Below, piece by piece: positions 9,324 to 20,912 of a DNA stretch of 64,000 nucleotides. The position numbers and the translations under genes are program-made. The DNA is taken from contig JNEN01000887.1 in assembly GCA_000697355.1 (NCBI GenBank), positions 1 through 64,000 of the forward strand, given 5' to 3'. Within the stretch, counting starts at the first letter, position 1. Each line of letters starts with the position of its first letter. The notes beneath the pieces were generated by a model that was not told the origin of the DNA, searched no databases, and saw nothing but the letters and a program-made list of their open reading frames with translations. The stretch is from Syncephalastrum monosporum B8922 (Eukaryota; Mucoromycota; Mucoromycetes; Mucorales; Syncephalastraceae).

Positions 9324-11693
9324 ATGGCCGATCTAGTTCAACTTCGGCTCGAGGACATGGTCCATGAGCTCGAAGTCTACGAGCAAAAGGGACTATTCAG
9401 CAAAGTACGTTCTGCCTTACCCACCGTGCTCGCCCTTCTGGTCCTGATCCTCTTTGTCTAGCTCGAAATCAGATCGATTGTGCAAAAACGTACAAAGTTT
9501 GAATATGCTCTCCAGCGGCGTATTGCAAAGAAAGTCGACTTCTTGCGGTCGATCGAATACGAAATGAATCTCGATGCACTGCGGAGAAAGCGACAGGCCC
9601 GAATGAAGGGTGCGTACTGCTTTCCTATTCTTATGCGTCTGCTAACTTTATATCAGTCAACGAAGACGAAGACCGCGAAGGCTGGGCGTTGACCAAATAC
9701 GCTATTAACCGACGTATTGGACACTTACTGAGACGTGCTACCAACAAATTCCGTGGCGATGTTAACCTTTGGCTGCAATATATCAAGTTTGCTCAGGACA
9801 CGGGTGCCAACCAGCTTTTAAATGGCATTTTTGCTACGTAAGTGGTGCCTGAGTGGCTTGCATTATGGGGGACTGACATAGCTCTTGCAGTGCCATTCAG
9901 TTCCATCCGTCCAATGCGAAACTATGGGTTCTTGCCGCGTCTTGGGAATACGAAAAGAACGTGAATATCGCGGCTGCCCGTACATTGATGCAACGAGGCC
10001 TTCGAATGAACCGAACGGATCAAGTCCTTTGGCATGAATATTTCCGCCTCGAGCTTATGTACATTGAAAAGATCAAACTGCGCCGGAAAGTCCTCGGTGT
10101 TGACAGCAAGTCACTTGCAGAAAAGGAGGAGAAGATGCAAGTTGACGATAACGAAGACGGAGACGGAGACGACATGATCAAGCTTCCGGAGCTCACCGGT
10201 GAGGACATGCAAAATGAGACAGTCGACAAGGTCTCGAAAGAAACAGCACAGGCACTGGAGGAAAACATGAACCCCATACTGCAGGGCTTGTTAGCCAAGA
10301 TTGTGTACGACAACGCCATCAAGGCCATCCCCGATAACCTCGCTTTCCGCACCACCTTTGTGGACATTTACCGTCTGTTCACCGATACCGAGGCTGGCTG
10401 TGAACATGTTTACGAGACTATTCAGCGTGATCTGGGTCAGGAACCTGCTGCTCGCGCCTACCTCGCACAGCGTCATTTGTTCGTGAAAAAGACCGTCGAA
10501 CAAGGCCCGACCTATATCTCTTCTTCCGATCCCGCCTTTGTTGATGCTCTGAAAGCTTGCATGGCGGATTTCGATAATGCCATCAAGGCATTGAACCAAG
10601 CTGGCATGTGGGAGGAATACCTTGCTTTCTTGCGAAAGTGTGATACTTTTGTCACTGAAGAAAATCTTGTACGTGATTTTTTTTTTTGGCTGGGTATTCA
10701 CCTGAATTACTGACATGTATCTATAGAAACGATACCTTGACCGATTAACACAGCGCGCGCTCAAAAACTGCAACAAGACCATGTCTGAGTCCCTCTATGT
10801 CACATCCATCAATTATTACATGGCCCACGATCTTGAAACGAAAGGTAAAAACTCAGTGGCTCTTTCTCGCATTCGACTTAATGGAAGTGTAGCTTTGGAA
10901 TCCGCGAAAAAGGGTGTTGAAGCTTACCCTCATAGTGTCAAGATTTGGTTACTGCGGTTGGAGCTTATAAAGAATGACGATGGTAATTTCAATAGGACCA
11001 ATGCGATATTGGTAAATTAACTACGCTCCTAGACGCAGTGGATCCAAAGGACCTGTATCTGAAGGCATTGAAGAAAAACCCCGCATCGACTGAATTATGG
11101 AGTGCATTCTGCAGCTGGATTCAGTCCCGCTTCGATATGAAAGAGTTGAATGAGCATGAGGCTGACGAGCTATACACAGTAAGTCCTTTAGGCCATTCTA
11201 GTGAGATAATGTACTGATCATGATTTGTCCTTTAGAGCGCATGCAATAAGGTGACACGACTGCTTCCATCTGCCACAACCGATGAGCGAAATACGGTCAA
11301 GGATCTCGTATACAGCAACTATGCCAAATGGGCGTCTCAAGCGGGAGGTGTTGCCCGAATGAGGCATGCATACAAAAAAGTCGCCCGCAACAACTATCCG
11401 GGTGCAGCCTTCTTCCGAACATGCATTGAGCTGGAGAAAACATTGGGCACGGACAAGGACCAGAAGCATGTCGTCAGCTTATTTGAACAAGCGGTATCGC
11501 GCAGCGGTCCCAGTGATAAGCCAGGTAAGAGGAAGACGTACAGATGACAGAAGAGTATTCCAACACGGCTTCAATAGGGTTATACAGCGCTTATATTGCA
11601 CACTGTCGGTCTCTCAACCAATTTGACAAGGCCAATGAGATATACTTCCGTGCATGCAAGGACGGGTGCCAGGAGGATTTCGACATCCAATAA
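9324..11693 (+). CDS. UTP6: U3 snoRNA-associated protein 6 (small-subunit processome)
   Basis: Component of the UtpB module of the small-subunit processome, acting in the nucleolus on 18S pre-rRNA with U3 snoRNA. The N-terminus MADLVQLRLEDMVHELEVYE, then EIRSIVQKRTKFEYALQRR and DFLRSIEYEMNLDALRRKR, is the characteristic U3-associated domain. HAT repeats follow: the DVNLWLQYIKFA, NAKLWVLAASWEYE and DQVLWHEYFRLELMY repeats and later TELWSAFCSWI. An acidic insert (QVDDNEDGDGDD) sits in the middle. Several introns are present. One of 50 nt at 10983-11032 removes an apparent frame break. Stop TAA is at 11691-11693. The gene is convergent with the Dpb3-like gene, about 190 bp away. Confidence 0.93.
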
Positions 11694-11880
11694 TCATATT
11701 TTACTAATTCAAGAGTCTTAAATCATCGCCATAGCAGAAACAACGAATACACACATCTAGCATTTGCATTGTCTACATCTCTGATATCGACATACACATA
11801 TATGAAGAGGATGGTTATTTGGGTGTGAAAATTGTAACAGAAGCGGTGGTGCGGGTTGAGGTAGGTTTCTAGGCGTCTTG

Positions 11881-12540
11881 CTAAGGGGAAGACACAGTGG
11901 ATTTATCAGCAGGAGGGTTGGACGATGATTGTTCTTGTTCTTGGTCCTGTAAATCCACCTTCTCATCCTCGTGGGATTTGTGCGTCTTTTGTTTCTTAGC
12001 AACGGGTGTCTCCTCTTCGTTGAGCGCTTCTTTCCGTCGCTCGAGGGCGGATTTGAGGGTCATCGTGTGAGGAATAACGTCCTCGAGGAATTCAAACTGT
12101 TCAATATCACTGACAGCTGAGGCTAAGGGAGGGTACAGAATAATGAACAAAGAGCAAAACACGTGAGGAAAGGGTTGTATTTACCCAAGTCTTTGTAAAA
12201 GATCGTTTTCCGCTTGTCCTTTCGTGCCCGATTCAAACCTTCACTGACAAGGTATTCCATAAACAATTCCTTGACTAACGTTAGTTCGAAGCTAGTAGTC
12301 AATGTCGCGTGCCCAAGTCAAACCTACCGTTGCAGCCGTAACGCAAAACGTCGCTTCATTGTTGATCAGATTAACATCCTTGTCGTCCTTTATGATGCGT
12401 TTTACACGTGCGATCGGAAGAATGGTGGTACCCGGAGTACGTTCCTGTTGTTGCTGTTGTTGCTGTTGTTGCTGTTGTGCTTCTTGCGATTGAGAAGGCT
12501 GCGTTCCCGGCTGTCCTTTAGGTGACTCTTCTTCTGCCAT
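11881..12540 (-). CDS. Histone-fold protein, DNA polymerase epsilon subunit Dpb3/POLE4-like
   Basis: After a Gln-rich N-terminus (about eleven consecutive Gln) comes a CBF/NF-Y-type histone fold. It runs TTILPIARVKRIIKDDKDV, EATFCVTAATELFMEYLV, then KDKRKTIFYKDLASAVSDIE and FEFLEDVIP. The LP-ARVK start, the KRKTI loop and the FLE ending match POLE4/Dpb3 and CHRAC subunits rather than NF-YC. A charged tail follows, with KKQKTHK as a possible nuclear signal. At least two short introns are present. The expected role is histone-fold partner of a Dpb4/POLE3-type protein in leading-strand polymerase epsilon or in a chromatin-remodelling complex. The two possibilities cannot be separated by sequence here. 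Confidence 0.78.
12445..12480 (-). repeat. Poly-glutamine codon tract in the Dpb3-like gene
   Basis: A CAA/CAG tract on the minus strand encodes about eleven Gln just before the histone fold. Mixed codons break up the simple repeat. Confidence 0.8.
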
Positions 12541-13554
12541 GTTTTTTTTCTCTGCTTAAAATGGAAAAGGAATAGAAAGGAAGAGAGTCGCCCTAACTAG
12601 GAAATTTCAAAATGCCGCCTTCACCTTCTAGACTGATTTATTGTCTTGTTCAATGCTCCCCTCTCTTACATGGCTATAATCCAATACATAGCAATGTTCG
12701 TCACTCAATGCTAGTAGGGACGTCTATTATGCTGGCATACGAAGCTCGCCAGTTCAGTCGCGTCACTGCTGCGCACCGAGGCAAAAGACGCAGTTTTGCC
12801 GTGTCAGCTCAGATCAGTCAGTATATCTCTCAACGCGCTGAACACTTATGCTATGTGGGGAGGGACTAGGGGAAAATTGTCATAAGCCCTAGATAAGTTT
12901 GCTGATTGCTCTAATTGACATAGCACGGGCTGGAAACATCCAAGCCGTGCTCGGGAATCAAAGAAAACTAGAAAAAAGATGGAGATAACGAATTCGAACA
13001 GTCGTTCATAATGGGAGCTCTAATAGCAGCTACATGATATTGATATTAAAGGCACTCTGGAATCATAGATCACATGAAACTCATCTGTTCATCTGTGTTC
13101 ATCTGTGAAAGTATCTTGTAAGGCATAAAACCAAAAGCAGGCCTGGAACCTTGAGCTGTTCTTCCTATTGTCAGATCACTCGTAGCTCACTCAATCCTTA
13201 CTTCCTCTTTTGTATTTGTATTTACAGTCAATCCACGGAAAGAAGAACCTCTACCCTTCTCGTCAAAACAGCTTATGTAAACGCAGAATGAACGACGGTG
13301 CGAGGGGAGCCTCTTCCTCGTCCAGTGTTATGCAAGGATAGCGGGTGGCTCTCTTCTGCTATACCTTTTCTTCCACTCTTTTCGTGACGGCGATCTGGCT
13401 TTCTATTGTCTGAATCGCTCCAACTGGAAATGGAAATTTACCAAAGCGCGGGTCGTCGTACAAAAAAGCGTGCGTGTCTTGCCGCAGCAACAGCTATTTA
13501 ACGCGTCACTAGTCTCGTTTTCTTATTTTCGTGGTTTGCATTCTCCCTTCAATA
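12541..13554. other. Intergenic between divergent Dpb3-like and queuosine-salvage genes
   Basis: This 1-kb bidirectional upstream region contains no recognised gene. Near 13083-13107 the unit TTCATCTGT occurs three times in close succession. T-rich stretches lie near the start of the rightward gene. Confidence 0.45.
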
Positions 13555-14727
13555 ATGACGAAGCAACTCCCCACTGGAAACTACCTTGAGGCTGTGCGAT
13601 CCTCTTGTGCGGCTCTTACCGAGGCCAGCCCTACCCAGGTAAAGAAAGCATGGCTATTCTCTGTTTCGGTGCCGATCGTGCTGACATTTGCCCATAGATC
13701 TCGGAAACCGGCATAGATAAATTCCTTACGACGCTGGACAAACACCAATACGAAGAGCTTTCCATTGATACGCCCATGAAGATGCCCCTCAAGTTTGAGT
13801 CTTTGGCGGAAGAGCTCAATTTTGTCGCTCTGATTGATCTGCTGAACTTTGGCAGCGGATACCGTCTACCTCTTCACGAATTGACGGGCCGAGGGTGAGT
13901 CATAAACACCAATGATTTGACATGCTAACTCACCCGTATATGCCCACATCAGTGCATTTGATACCATTCGGTTCGGTGCCATGTCCTTCCACATAGGCGG
14001 CACACCCATCAATGCCGAGACCTTCCGTAACATGACTTCTTTCCAAGCATCCGAGATCTTCCAGATTCCCATCGACCGCGAAGTCAAGCGACCCGATATG
14101 CCCTACTTGACCCTTACCGAGCCGTCTGAACTGAAGCCGCTTGCGGACGGTATCGCAGATGTTCTCAAGACGACGGGCGAGTTCCTAACTCTACACAAAT
14201 ACCCGGATCTTGCTTCCTTCATTCTGGATGTCACCAAGCAAAAACCTCGCTCGGCTGCCTACCTCGTTGAGCAGCTCGTCCGCAACTTGCCCGGCCTGCA
14301 AGACTCGTACGTTATCAATGGTCAGCCCGTACATCTCTTGAAGAAGGCGCAAATTTTGACCTACCACGTCTGGATGTTCTTCAAGGACCAGGACCCTGAA
14401 CGTTTTGCCTTTGACGACATTAACGAGCTCACTGTGTTTGCTGACAACGTTGTTCCCACGCTGTTGATTCACCTTGGTGTGATTGAAATTCCTGACGCGT
14501 GGCAGCAAGACATGACCGAGAATCGTGTCCTGAGCGAGACGACTGCAACCACTCTTCGTGCCGCTTCCGTCGTGGCATGTCAGCGTATCGTTGAGCGCTC
14601 GGCTGAACTCGGTCCCATCCGTGATATGAATGAAGGGGCCCTTGATGTCTATTTATGGCGTCTTGGTAAAGTAGGCGACTACAGAAAAGTCCCTCGTTTT
14701 GCTCTCCGAGATACAGTTATGTTCTGA
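13555..14727 (+). CDS. Queuosine salvage protein, DUF2419/QNG1 family
   Basis: Predicted queuosine 5'-phosphate N-glycosylase that frees queuine from nucleotides so it can be inserted into tRNA anticodons. The exons are 13555..13638, 13698..13894 and 13953..14727, giving 351 residues, close to the family length. Family features include the ALIDLLNFGSGYR segment, FDTIRFGAMSFH, FADNVVPTLLIHLGVI containing a conserved Asp, and the terminal AL.VYLWRLGK signature. Both introns are GT-AG and phase-consistent. Baker's yeast lacks queuosine, so the gene implies uptake or recycling of queuine from the surroundings. Cytosolic location is expected. Confidence 0.88.
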
Positions 14728-17501
14728 GCAACACACGCTAGAAGAAGTTGCGTATTTGATCCCATTTTCGAGTGCCACCCCTCATTTCCACTAGAAAGAG
14801 ATTGACATTAGAAATATTGTATAGTAAATAGTGCATATAGTCCTAAACTTGGTGGTAAATATATTACATGCATTACGTATGCACTTCATACTTCATACTA
14901 TACTGCATTGTATTATACCATCTATCATAAAGTTGAAGACCACGCTCCGAAAATTCATGGAAAAATAGGCAAAGGAAATTATAGCTGTGACGTGCCTTTT
15001 GAGACATCGTTCTCTACAATTACCATTATATACGTCCCCTTGATGACATACAGGTTGCATGTATTCGGTATCTACATCATGTATATGATATGTATATCTG
15101 CATATAAATAGAGGACAGCCTTGCAACATGAGCTCGATGTTCCTATCGGCGACCCCCAGCAAAGGAGTCTGAGGCCAAGGCCCCAGCTAGCCTATGACGA
15201 GGACAAGAGTGATCCAAAGTCCAAGCGTAGCTTGTCATGACCCAGAGAAGGGGCTCACTCACACTCGAAACGTAGGGCGAAGGTTCGTGACCGGACGAAG
15301 CGAAGCGTGTCATAAGCTAGTCGTATATTATTATTTGTAGCCGATCTGGTAACATAAAGTGACCGACTCAGCATCAAAAATCTCAGAATACCTAATACAG
15401 CACTTTAGCGTATGAACCCTGCATATATAGAAACTCCTAAATAGTAAATGGATGGGTTGCCTTATTCTGCTACACATTTGACATATGTCATTATATTGTT
15501 CAAAAAATTGTCGCTGGCGGCTTGCGGACTAAATTTGCACAAAAGGGGCCCTTGACCCCTTTTTTTGCACATCTGTTGTTGCACATTTTGAGGTCCTACA
15601 CATAATTATAAAGACCTACAATGCCACGCTATAGAGGATAAAATGCACCGAGCCTCCACAGTCTGGCTTCGAATGACACGAATAAAGTAGTTCATGATTT
15701 AATAGATAAACCGCGAATATTAATCGCGGAAGTGACCCCTCATGAAATTTCATTCCTGCATGGCTTCCGCACGGCCGTAGATAAATCTTCATTTCAGTGA
15801 TAGATGGGCGCGATGAACATATTTGTGCAACGTGGGTTTCAAAGAACCCCGTTTCTTCGCTCGCTCTTTGCCAGTGGACGGAGGGTGGAAAGCTCATGCG
15901 AGAGTCCTCAGGTAAGAAGCAGCCGCCGTTGTCGATGACGCACGACATTCACCAATCATTCGAAGTGCATCACGGTCTTCTTAATAAATATATTAATATA
16001 ATAAGAATCATATACAGATATGTGTATGTATTACATGCTCCCAAGTACCGATAATCGTATATCCGATGCTAGTATTGGCGTGTTTGATATGCAAACATTT
16101 CATTTGAGAGTCCCAAAAGAGTAAATAGATAGACCTTTGCTTATCGCCTATAGAAACGGATCCATTTATACATTTGTCTGCGCCATCTGCGCTGGGCAGC
16201 ATCGATTTACGCAGCACCTAGACTGGGTTTGTGCCTGCATGTCCTCCAATACTGCTAGAGAAAATTTGTGCACGTTTAGAAAGCTCCGCTATACCGATAG
16301 CCATGCAATGTATGCTGCCCCTTTCTTCGGTTCTGAAACTTTTCATCATTTACTTGCTCATTATATGTATGTTTCGCACGTACACAGATTATCAGCGCCC
16401 ATGTTTGTCCATCAGCATGCAGGTATTGATCCAATGGCTCTTGGAGAATGTAGCACGATTTGATTTTATCTTGTTCTTACAGTCCATGGCTATGCCACGG
16501 TTTGTGCCAAAAGGTTTTTTTTTTTTTTTCAATTTGTGCAATCCGGGTCCGGCACCGGCGATCGTACCACCTTCATGTTTTTTTCATGTCAAATTCGGCA
16601 AGAAGCACCCGAGGCAATTAACAAGGCGGGGCTGATACCATTAGAATCAGGAAAATGGGTACAAGAATTGCAAATGGAAGAGTAGGATGGTCATCACCCC
16701 ATGCTTTTCGTTGGGCGGCGCACGCCAGTCTTTAAGGAAATTTCTCAATCATAACCTATTCTCACTTAATGGATATTCCGTCAACATGTTCATTGTATTG
16801 TGTGCTTACGCTAATTTATATGTGTATAAATCTTCCTACAGGTTTTTCATGAATTATAATATATAGCAGACACTTTCGACATATCGCGTTACGTAGAATA
16901 GGAAACATGAAATGCTACATGAGGCATCCTTTTTCTATCATAGTAGATATAGTCGCACTTCTCACATCATTGTGAAAACAATCGCCCTTCTTTAGCCCCT
17001 GGATCCATCGGTGCACCATTAGGCACTATAAAGAACGCCTGACAACAGTCTAGAAGCACAGTAGTGATACACGAGTCCGCTCAAATAATGAAATGATATA
17101 CCAAAGGAGTGCTTGAGGTGCACCCCCCCACCTTCTCACACATTTATGATGCGATTTCATTTTCTGTATGTTTGTGTTGTCCAGTGGTATGGATATGCTG
17201 ATGGCAAGAAAAGGGGGAATTTGACAACTATGCCGAATAATAAGCTTTAATTCTTTCCCTTTATATTATTTTTTTGCATGGCAATATACAATCAGATCAG
17301 AAGCCGATAACAGACTGAGACTTTCAAAGGATCAAGGGACTTTTTGAGCTCATTACTGAACAGTTTGCGAAAAAGGCAGGTGCTACAAGGAACATTAATA
17401 AGTAGGTGCTGGCTTGGACAGATGGTATATATACACCTGCGTTGACATAATATGGTCGCTACTCGTTACCGACTTTCTTTCTATACATAAAAACACAAAG
17501 T
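14728..17501. other. 2.8-kb AT-rich intergenic region
   Basis: No gene is supported. A more GC-rich island at about 15145-15325 stands out against AT-rich surroundings. A short hairpin flanked by TTTGCAC direct repeats lies at 15533-15570. A T-run lies near 16515. Several open frames of about 60-130 codons look like chance. Confidence 0.5.
15533..15570. repeat. Hairpin flanked by direct repeats
   Basis: AAAAGGGG and CCCCTTTT form an 8-bp inverted repeat around CCTTGAC-like spacer bases. TTTGCAC occurs immediately on both outer sides in direct orientation, and TTGCACA appears again about 20 bp to the right. The direct copies resemble a target-site duplication round a very short palindromic insert, but the size is below that of known elements. 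Confidence 0.45.
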
Positions 17502-18434
17502 ATGCGCTTTCTTCTCTTGGTGCTTACCTTAGCCGTTTCAATACAAGCCTGCAGTGCAGCGTACGAGCGATGGAGCTTCCCCAATTGGAACAAATATAAG
17601 AGCAAAGGTTCTACATCTTGGTTCAAAGCATGGAAAATTCCCAAAAGCGATGGTTGGTCATGGCCGAAGAACGACGGCAACAACAAGATCGTGAACAATC
17701 CTGTCAAGTCAAAAAAGGATGCTGTTTTGGAAGTCACCTACCCCAAAGGCAGCATCAACCCCCAGGGCAGTCCTCAGGGCGGTATTGGTTTCTATGCCCA
17801 GCCGATCAAGCTTCGTAAAGAAGCCAAGCTCGTTGTGCTGGAGTACCAGGTCTATTTCCCCCAAAAGTTCAACTTTGTCAAGGGTGGTAAGCTGCCAGGT
17901 CTCTATGGCGGTCACCAAGGCTGCTCTGGTGGTGCCAGCGCCAGTACTTGCTTCTCAACTCGGTAGGTGGAGCTAATAACATATTACTTTTCAGTCATTC
18001 ATTCTTTGTCTCACCACTATTGCTTTAATTTCTCTAGTTTTATGTGGCGCAGGGAGGGCGCGGGAGAAGTATACGCTTACCTACCGGAAAGCAAGCAGCG
18101 CAAAAGCTTGTGTAACGAGAAGGGCAACATTTGCAATCCCAACTATGGCTACAGTCTAGGCCGAGGGTCGTGGACCTTTAAAACCGGCGAATGGACCACG
18201 GTCCGTCAGACACTCAAGCTCAACACACCCGGCAAGGAGAACGGTATAGTACGCGTCGACGTCAACGGCAAAAAGGTCTACTCGGAGAGCAAGCTGGTCT
18301 TTCTCTCAAAGAACACGGGCCAGGTGGTGGGTGTCGCGTTCCACACCTTCTTTGGAGGCAATGGCAAGGACTGGGCATCCCCGAAGAAGCAAAACACCTT
18401 TTTCCGAGGCTTCAAACTCCGAGCTCTCTATTAG
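17502..18434 (+). CDS. Secreted polysaccharide lyase, PL14-like
   Basis: The exons are 17502..17962 and 18038..18434, giving 285 residues. MRFLLLVLTLAVSIQACSA is a clear signal peptide. The mature part is rich in Trp, Gly and Lys. It shows the beta-jelly-roll pattern of fungal PL14-type alginate/glucuronan lyase-like proteins: GIGFYAQPI, LEYQVYFPQKFNFVKGGKLPG, GLYGGHQGCSGG, CFSTR-FMWRREGAGEVYAY, SLGRGSWTFKTGEWTTVRQ and a C-terminal HTFFGGNGKDWASPKKQNT. Paired Cys suggest disulfides. The likely role is extracellular cleavage of a uronic-acid polymer, which in zygomycetes could be self cell-wall glucuronan or an environmental alginate. The family assignment is fairly firm; the substrate is inferred. 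Confidence 0.78.
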
Positions 18435-19615
18435 AAGGCTCTTCTTTTTCTGTTCGATTAGCATACATCAAAAGCACATTGTATTCTTCTTCATACAGCC
18501 ATACACCAAGTTTTCTTTTGGTTGGGAGGCATAAAAAATAAAGACTTCTCTGGCCTGGGCCTGAGACAAACACATGGATCGTGTTACTTTTGCATTCCTT
18601 GTGACACTTTGTGCAACATTTTATTGACAGGTTCTTTACAAGCTTATTTTATCCATTCAAACTAAATGAACAGACCTTCTCGTGCTCATCACAAGTTTAC
18701 CATGTGACTCTTTATTCTTTCTTCGTCGACAGCATCGAATGGTGGGTAATACAATATTAAAAACACCGCAGATTGCCGTAATGTCAGGCCGGCACATACG
18801 TATATCACATCAAGACTATTTTGCATTATGTGTACATGTACAGTATGTGCCATGCACCAGCTTTTTTTTTTTCATTCTATGTAGGAAAGTTGAATATACT
18901 TACATTCTATATCAATTGCGAAAACTTGTATGATGGAATATAATACGCGATTGTTCTACGGGTGAACCGGAGTTCTTTCATGTCAGGCAACTCGCGTATC
19001 TTTCAGCATAGCATGGGATCATTTTTGCGTTACCAATGTCGCGTTTCGCAGCTCGAGGATTATGCTTCTGTAAGTACTGGCTCTAAGTGGGCACATACCG
19101 ACAACTTCCTTTTGTACTTTGAAGAACATTGAGCTAGGCTGTTTCCGTTGCCGTCTTAAGATCAAACCCTACGGCAACCACTTTGCACCTATGTTCTGCA
19201 GCCTCGTTTTTCGGCGCCTTTCATTTGTTATTGAAGCTAGCTTTGCTCTCTAAATCAGGGGAATGTTATGGAAATCACCTTTTACCGTTCCTAGAAGGTG
19301 AATAGCAAACAAGTTGTGCATGCATATCCTTTCTATCTGGACTACAGGCGTTTTACATACGACATGCTTTGTTTACTGTTAAGCAGCCACACCGGGTCAA
19401 ACGATAATATATCAATCATGTATATGTAGTTAGAGGATTTAGCCTTTGATACCAAAGGTGCTGCAATGATGATATTCGTTAAAGGAAGTCTTTATAGTTC
19501 GATAACGTAAAATATGTCAGGTTTATCTTGAAAGATTGGTATGCTACATGCATCGAGGGGAGGGAGCTAAAAAAAGGTAGAGTATGCAAATGGGAGCGAA
19601 TTATCGGTGACTATG
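18435..19615. other. Intergenic between the lyase and NF-YA genes
   Basis: No gene is recognised. It holds the 3' flanks of two convergent genes. A T-run (18861-18870) and AT-rich stretches are the only notable composition. Confidence 0.45.
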
Positions 19616-19715
19616 CTAGGCCTGCAAATTGACAAAGCCATTCATTTGGCCGCTATTGGCTTGCGATTCCTGAGACACGCCATTTTCCTTGTTAAGCAGC
19701 TGGACCATGGCTGGC

Positions 19716-19766
<51 letters not shown>

Positions 19767-20557
19767 TGCTGTTGCTGTTGCTCAGGCTCAGATGGACGAC
19801 TTCCTCGCTGGTGCTGCTGTGGTTGTGGTGATGGTGAATGGTCCTGAGAATCCAATTTGCCGTTCTTTTCTAATTCGGCGATCTCGGCTGCAGCTGTAAA
19901 AATAAAATCATTTGTTAGCCAGCTAAATAATATCGGACTCTTCTAGAATAACGCATACTTAAGAAGCGGCCACCGGGGCCCCGCGGTCGGCGCATAGCGT
20001 GGCGATGGCGGCTTTCATGAAGATAAGGCTTACGTGCGCGTCCGATCCGATTAAGCTCCTCCAGCTTGAAACGGGCAGCGCGTCTCTTGAGGATACGATG
20101 GTACTGTTTGGCGTTGACGTAAAGAGGTTCTTCTTCCGCCGGTGCCTGAGGCGGAGGCGGGGCGGGGGCCTGCGCTACAAGAACATCGCCGGCTGTACCT
20201 CGATACAGAGATGGGCTCATGACCTGAGCCTGAGTAGTTAACATACCGGCTGCAGGCTAATGAATGGAAGAATATGAGTATCCGAGGTTGGACTGTAGGC
20301 AAAGGAAACAAAGAATGACGAAGAAAGTATGCAGGGGTGGGGCGAGTTCCACGTACCAAAGAGACATGAGGCTGACCATAGGCTAAATGGCGATTAGGAT
20401 CATAGGTCATAGGCGAGCGGTGTCCTTCGTGCTATCCAAACACAGCTGTTCATACAGAGAAAGGCTAGAAGAACTTGGACAGACATACCATAGTAGGCGA
20501 TTGTGAGGAAGAATGGACCGACTGGTCATGAGATGGGGCCTCGTTTGGGTAATTCAT
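19616..20557 (-). CDS. CCAAT-binding factor subunit A (NF-YA/HAP2)
   Basis: DNA-contacting subunit of the heterotrimeric CCAAT-binding complex. The start exon reads [20 protein letters not shown] from ATG 20557. The diagnostic core is [19 protein letters not shown], the NF-YB/NF-YC-binding helix. It is followed by the linker and by the DNA-binding segment [23 protein letters not shown]. An intron splits the end of that core. After it come [20 protein letters not shown] and a run of about 22 Gln, then a tail ending GFVNLQA. The Gln-rich region lies C-terminal to the DNA-binding core, whereas animal NF-YA carries it N-terminally. The gene is divergent from BCKDH E1-beta, 355 bp apart. Nuclear; a general activator or repressor of CCAAT promoters. 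Confidence 0.94.
19715..19782 (-). repeat. CAG/CAA tract encoding about 22 glutamines in NF-YA
   Basis: A near-perfect trinucleotide array with a pure CAG stretch flanked by CAA interruptions. It is likely to be length-polymorphic between strains. Confidence 0.9.
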
Positions 20558-20912
20558 GGTGGCTGGCTGAGATCAATAGAAAAGGTAGCATGGCGACGCG
20601 AAGTTAGGAAGAGTTGAGGTTGCTGACAGCGGAAAGGCTGCGTTGAGTAGAGCGCTTACCGTTATGCGCGGTCGTATTCAGCCAATAAAGAGTCGACGAG
20701 CAAAAGCGCCTTGTGATAGGGTGAAGAGCCTTTTGTTTTGATTGGAAGAGAGAAAAAGACCAGTAACAGAGACGTCGCCAAACTCCCTGCCTCCTTTTTC
20801 CCCTCCACCTTTCCTTCACACCCGTTTTAATCCCCGCAGTTCCCACGCTTACCATGGTTTCAACTGATGCGCTCATTTCCCCACTCTCGTCCTTATTCTT
20901 TCCTTATCCTTG
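20558..20912. promoter_or_regulatory. Bidirectional promoter region, NF-YA / BCKDH E1-beta
   Basis: A 355-bp gap separates the two divergent start codons and must contain both promoters. GATTGG (the CCAAT complement) occurs at about 20739, so NF-Y might regulate this pair, including its own subunit gene. That is inference from one motif. Confidence 0.5.

Noticed and set aside
10983..11032. Apparent frameshift in UTP6
   Set aside because: A 50-nt GT-AG intron with a branch-like TTAAC removes the in-frame stop and restores HAT-repeat sequence, so there is no pseudogene.
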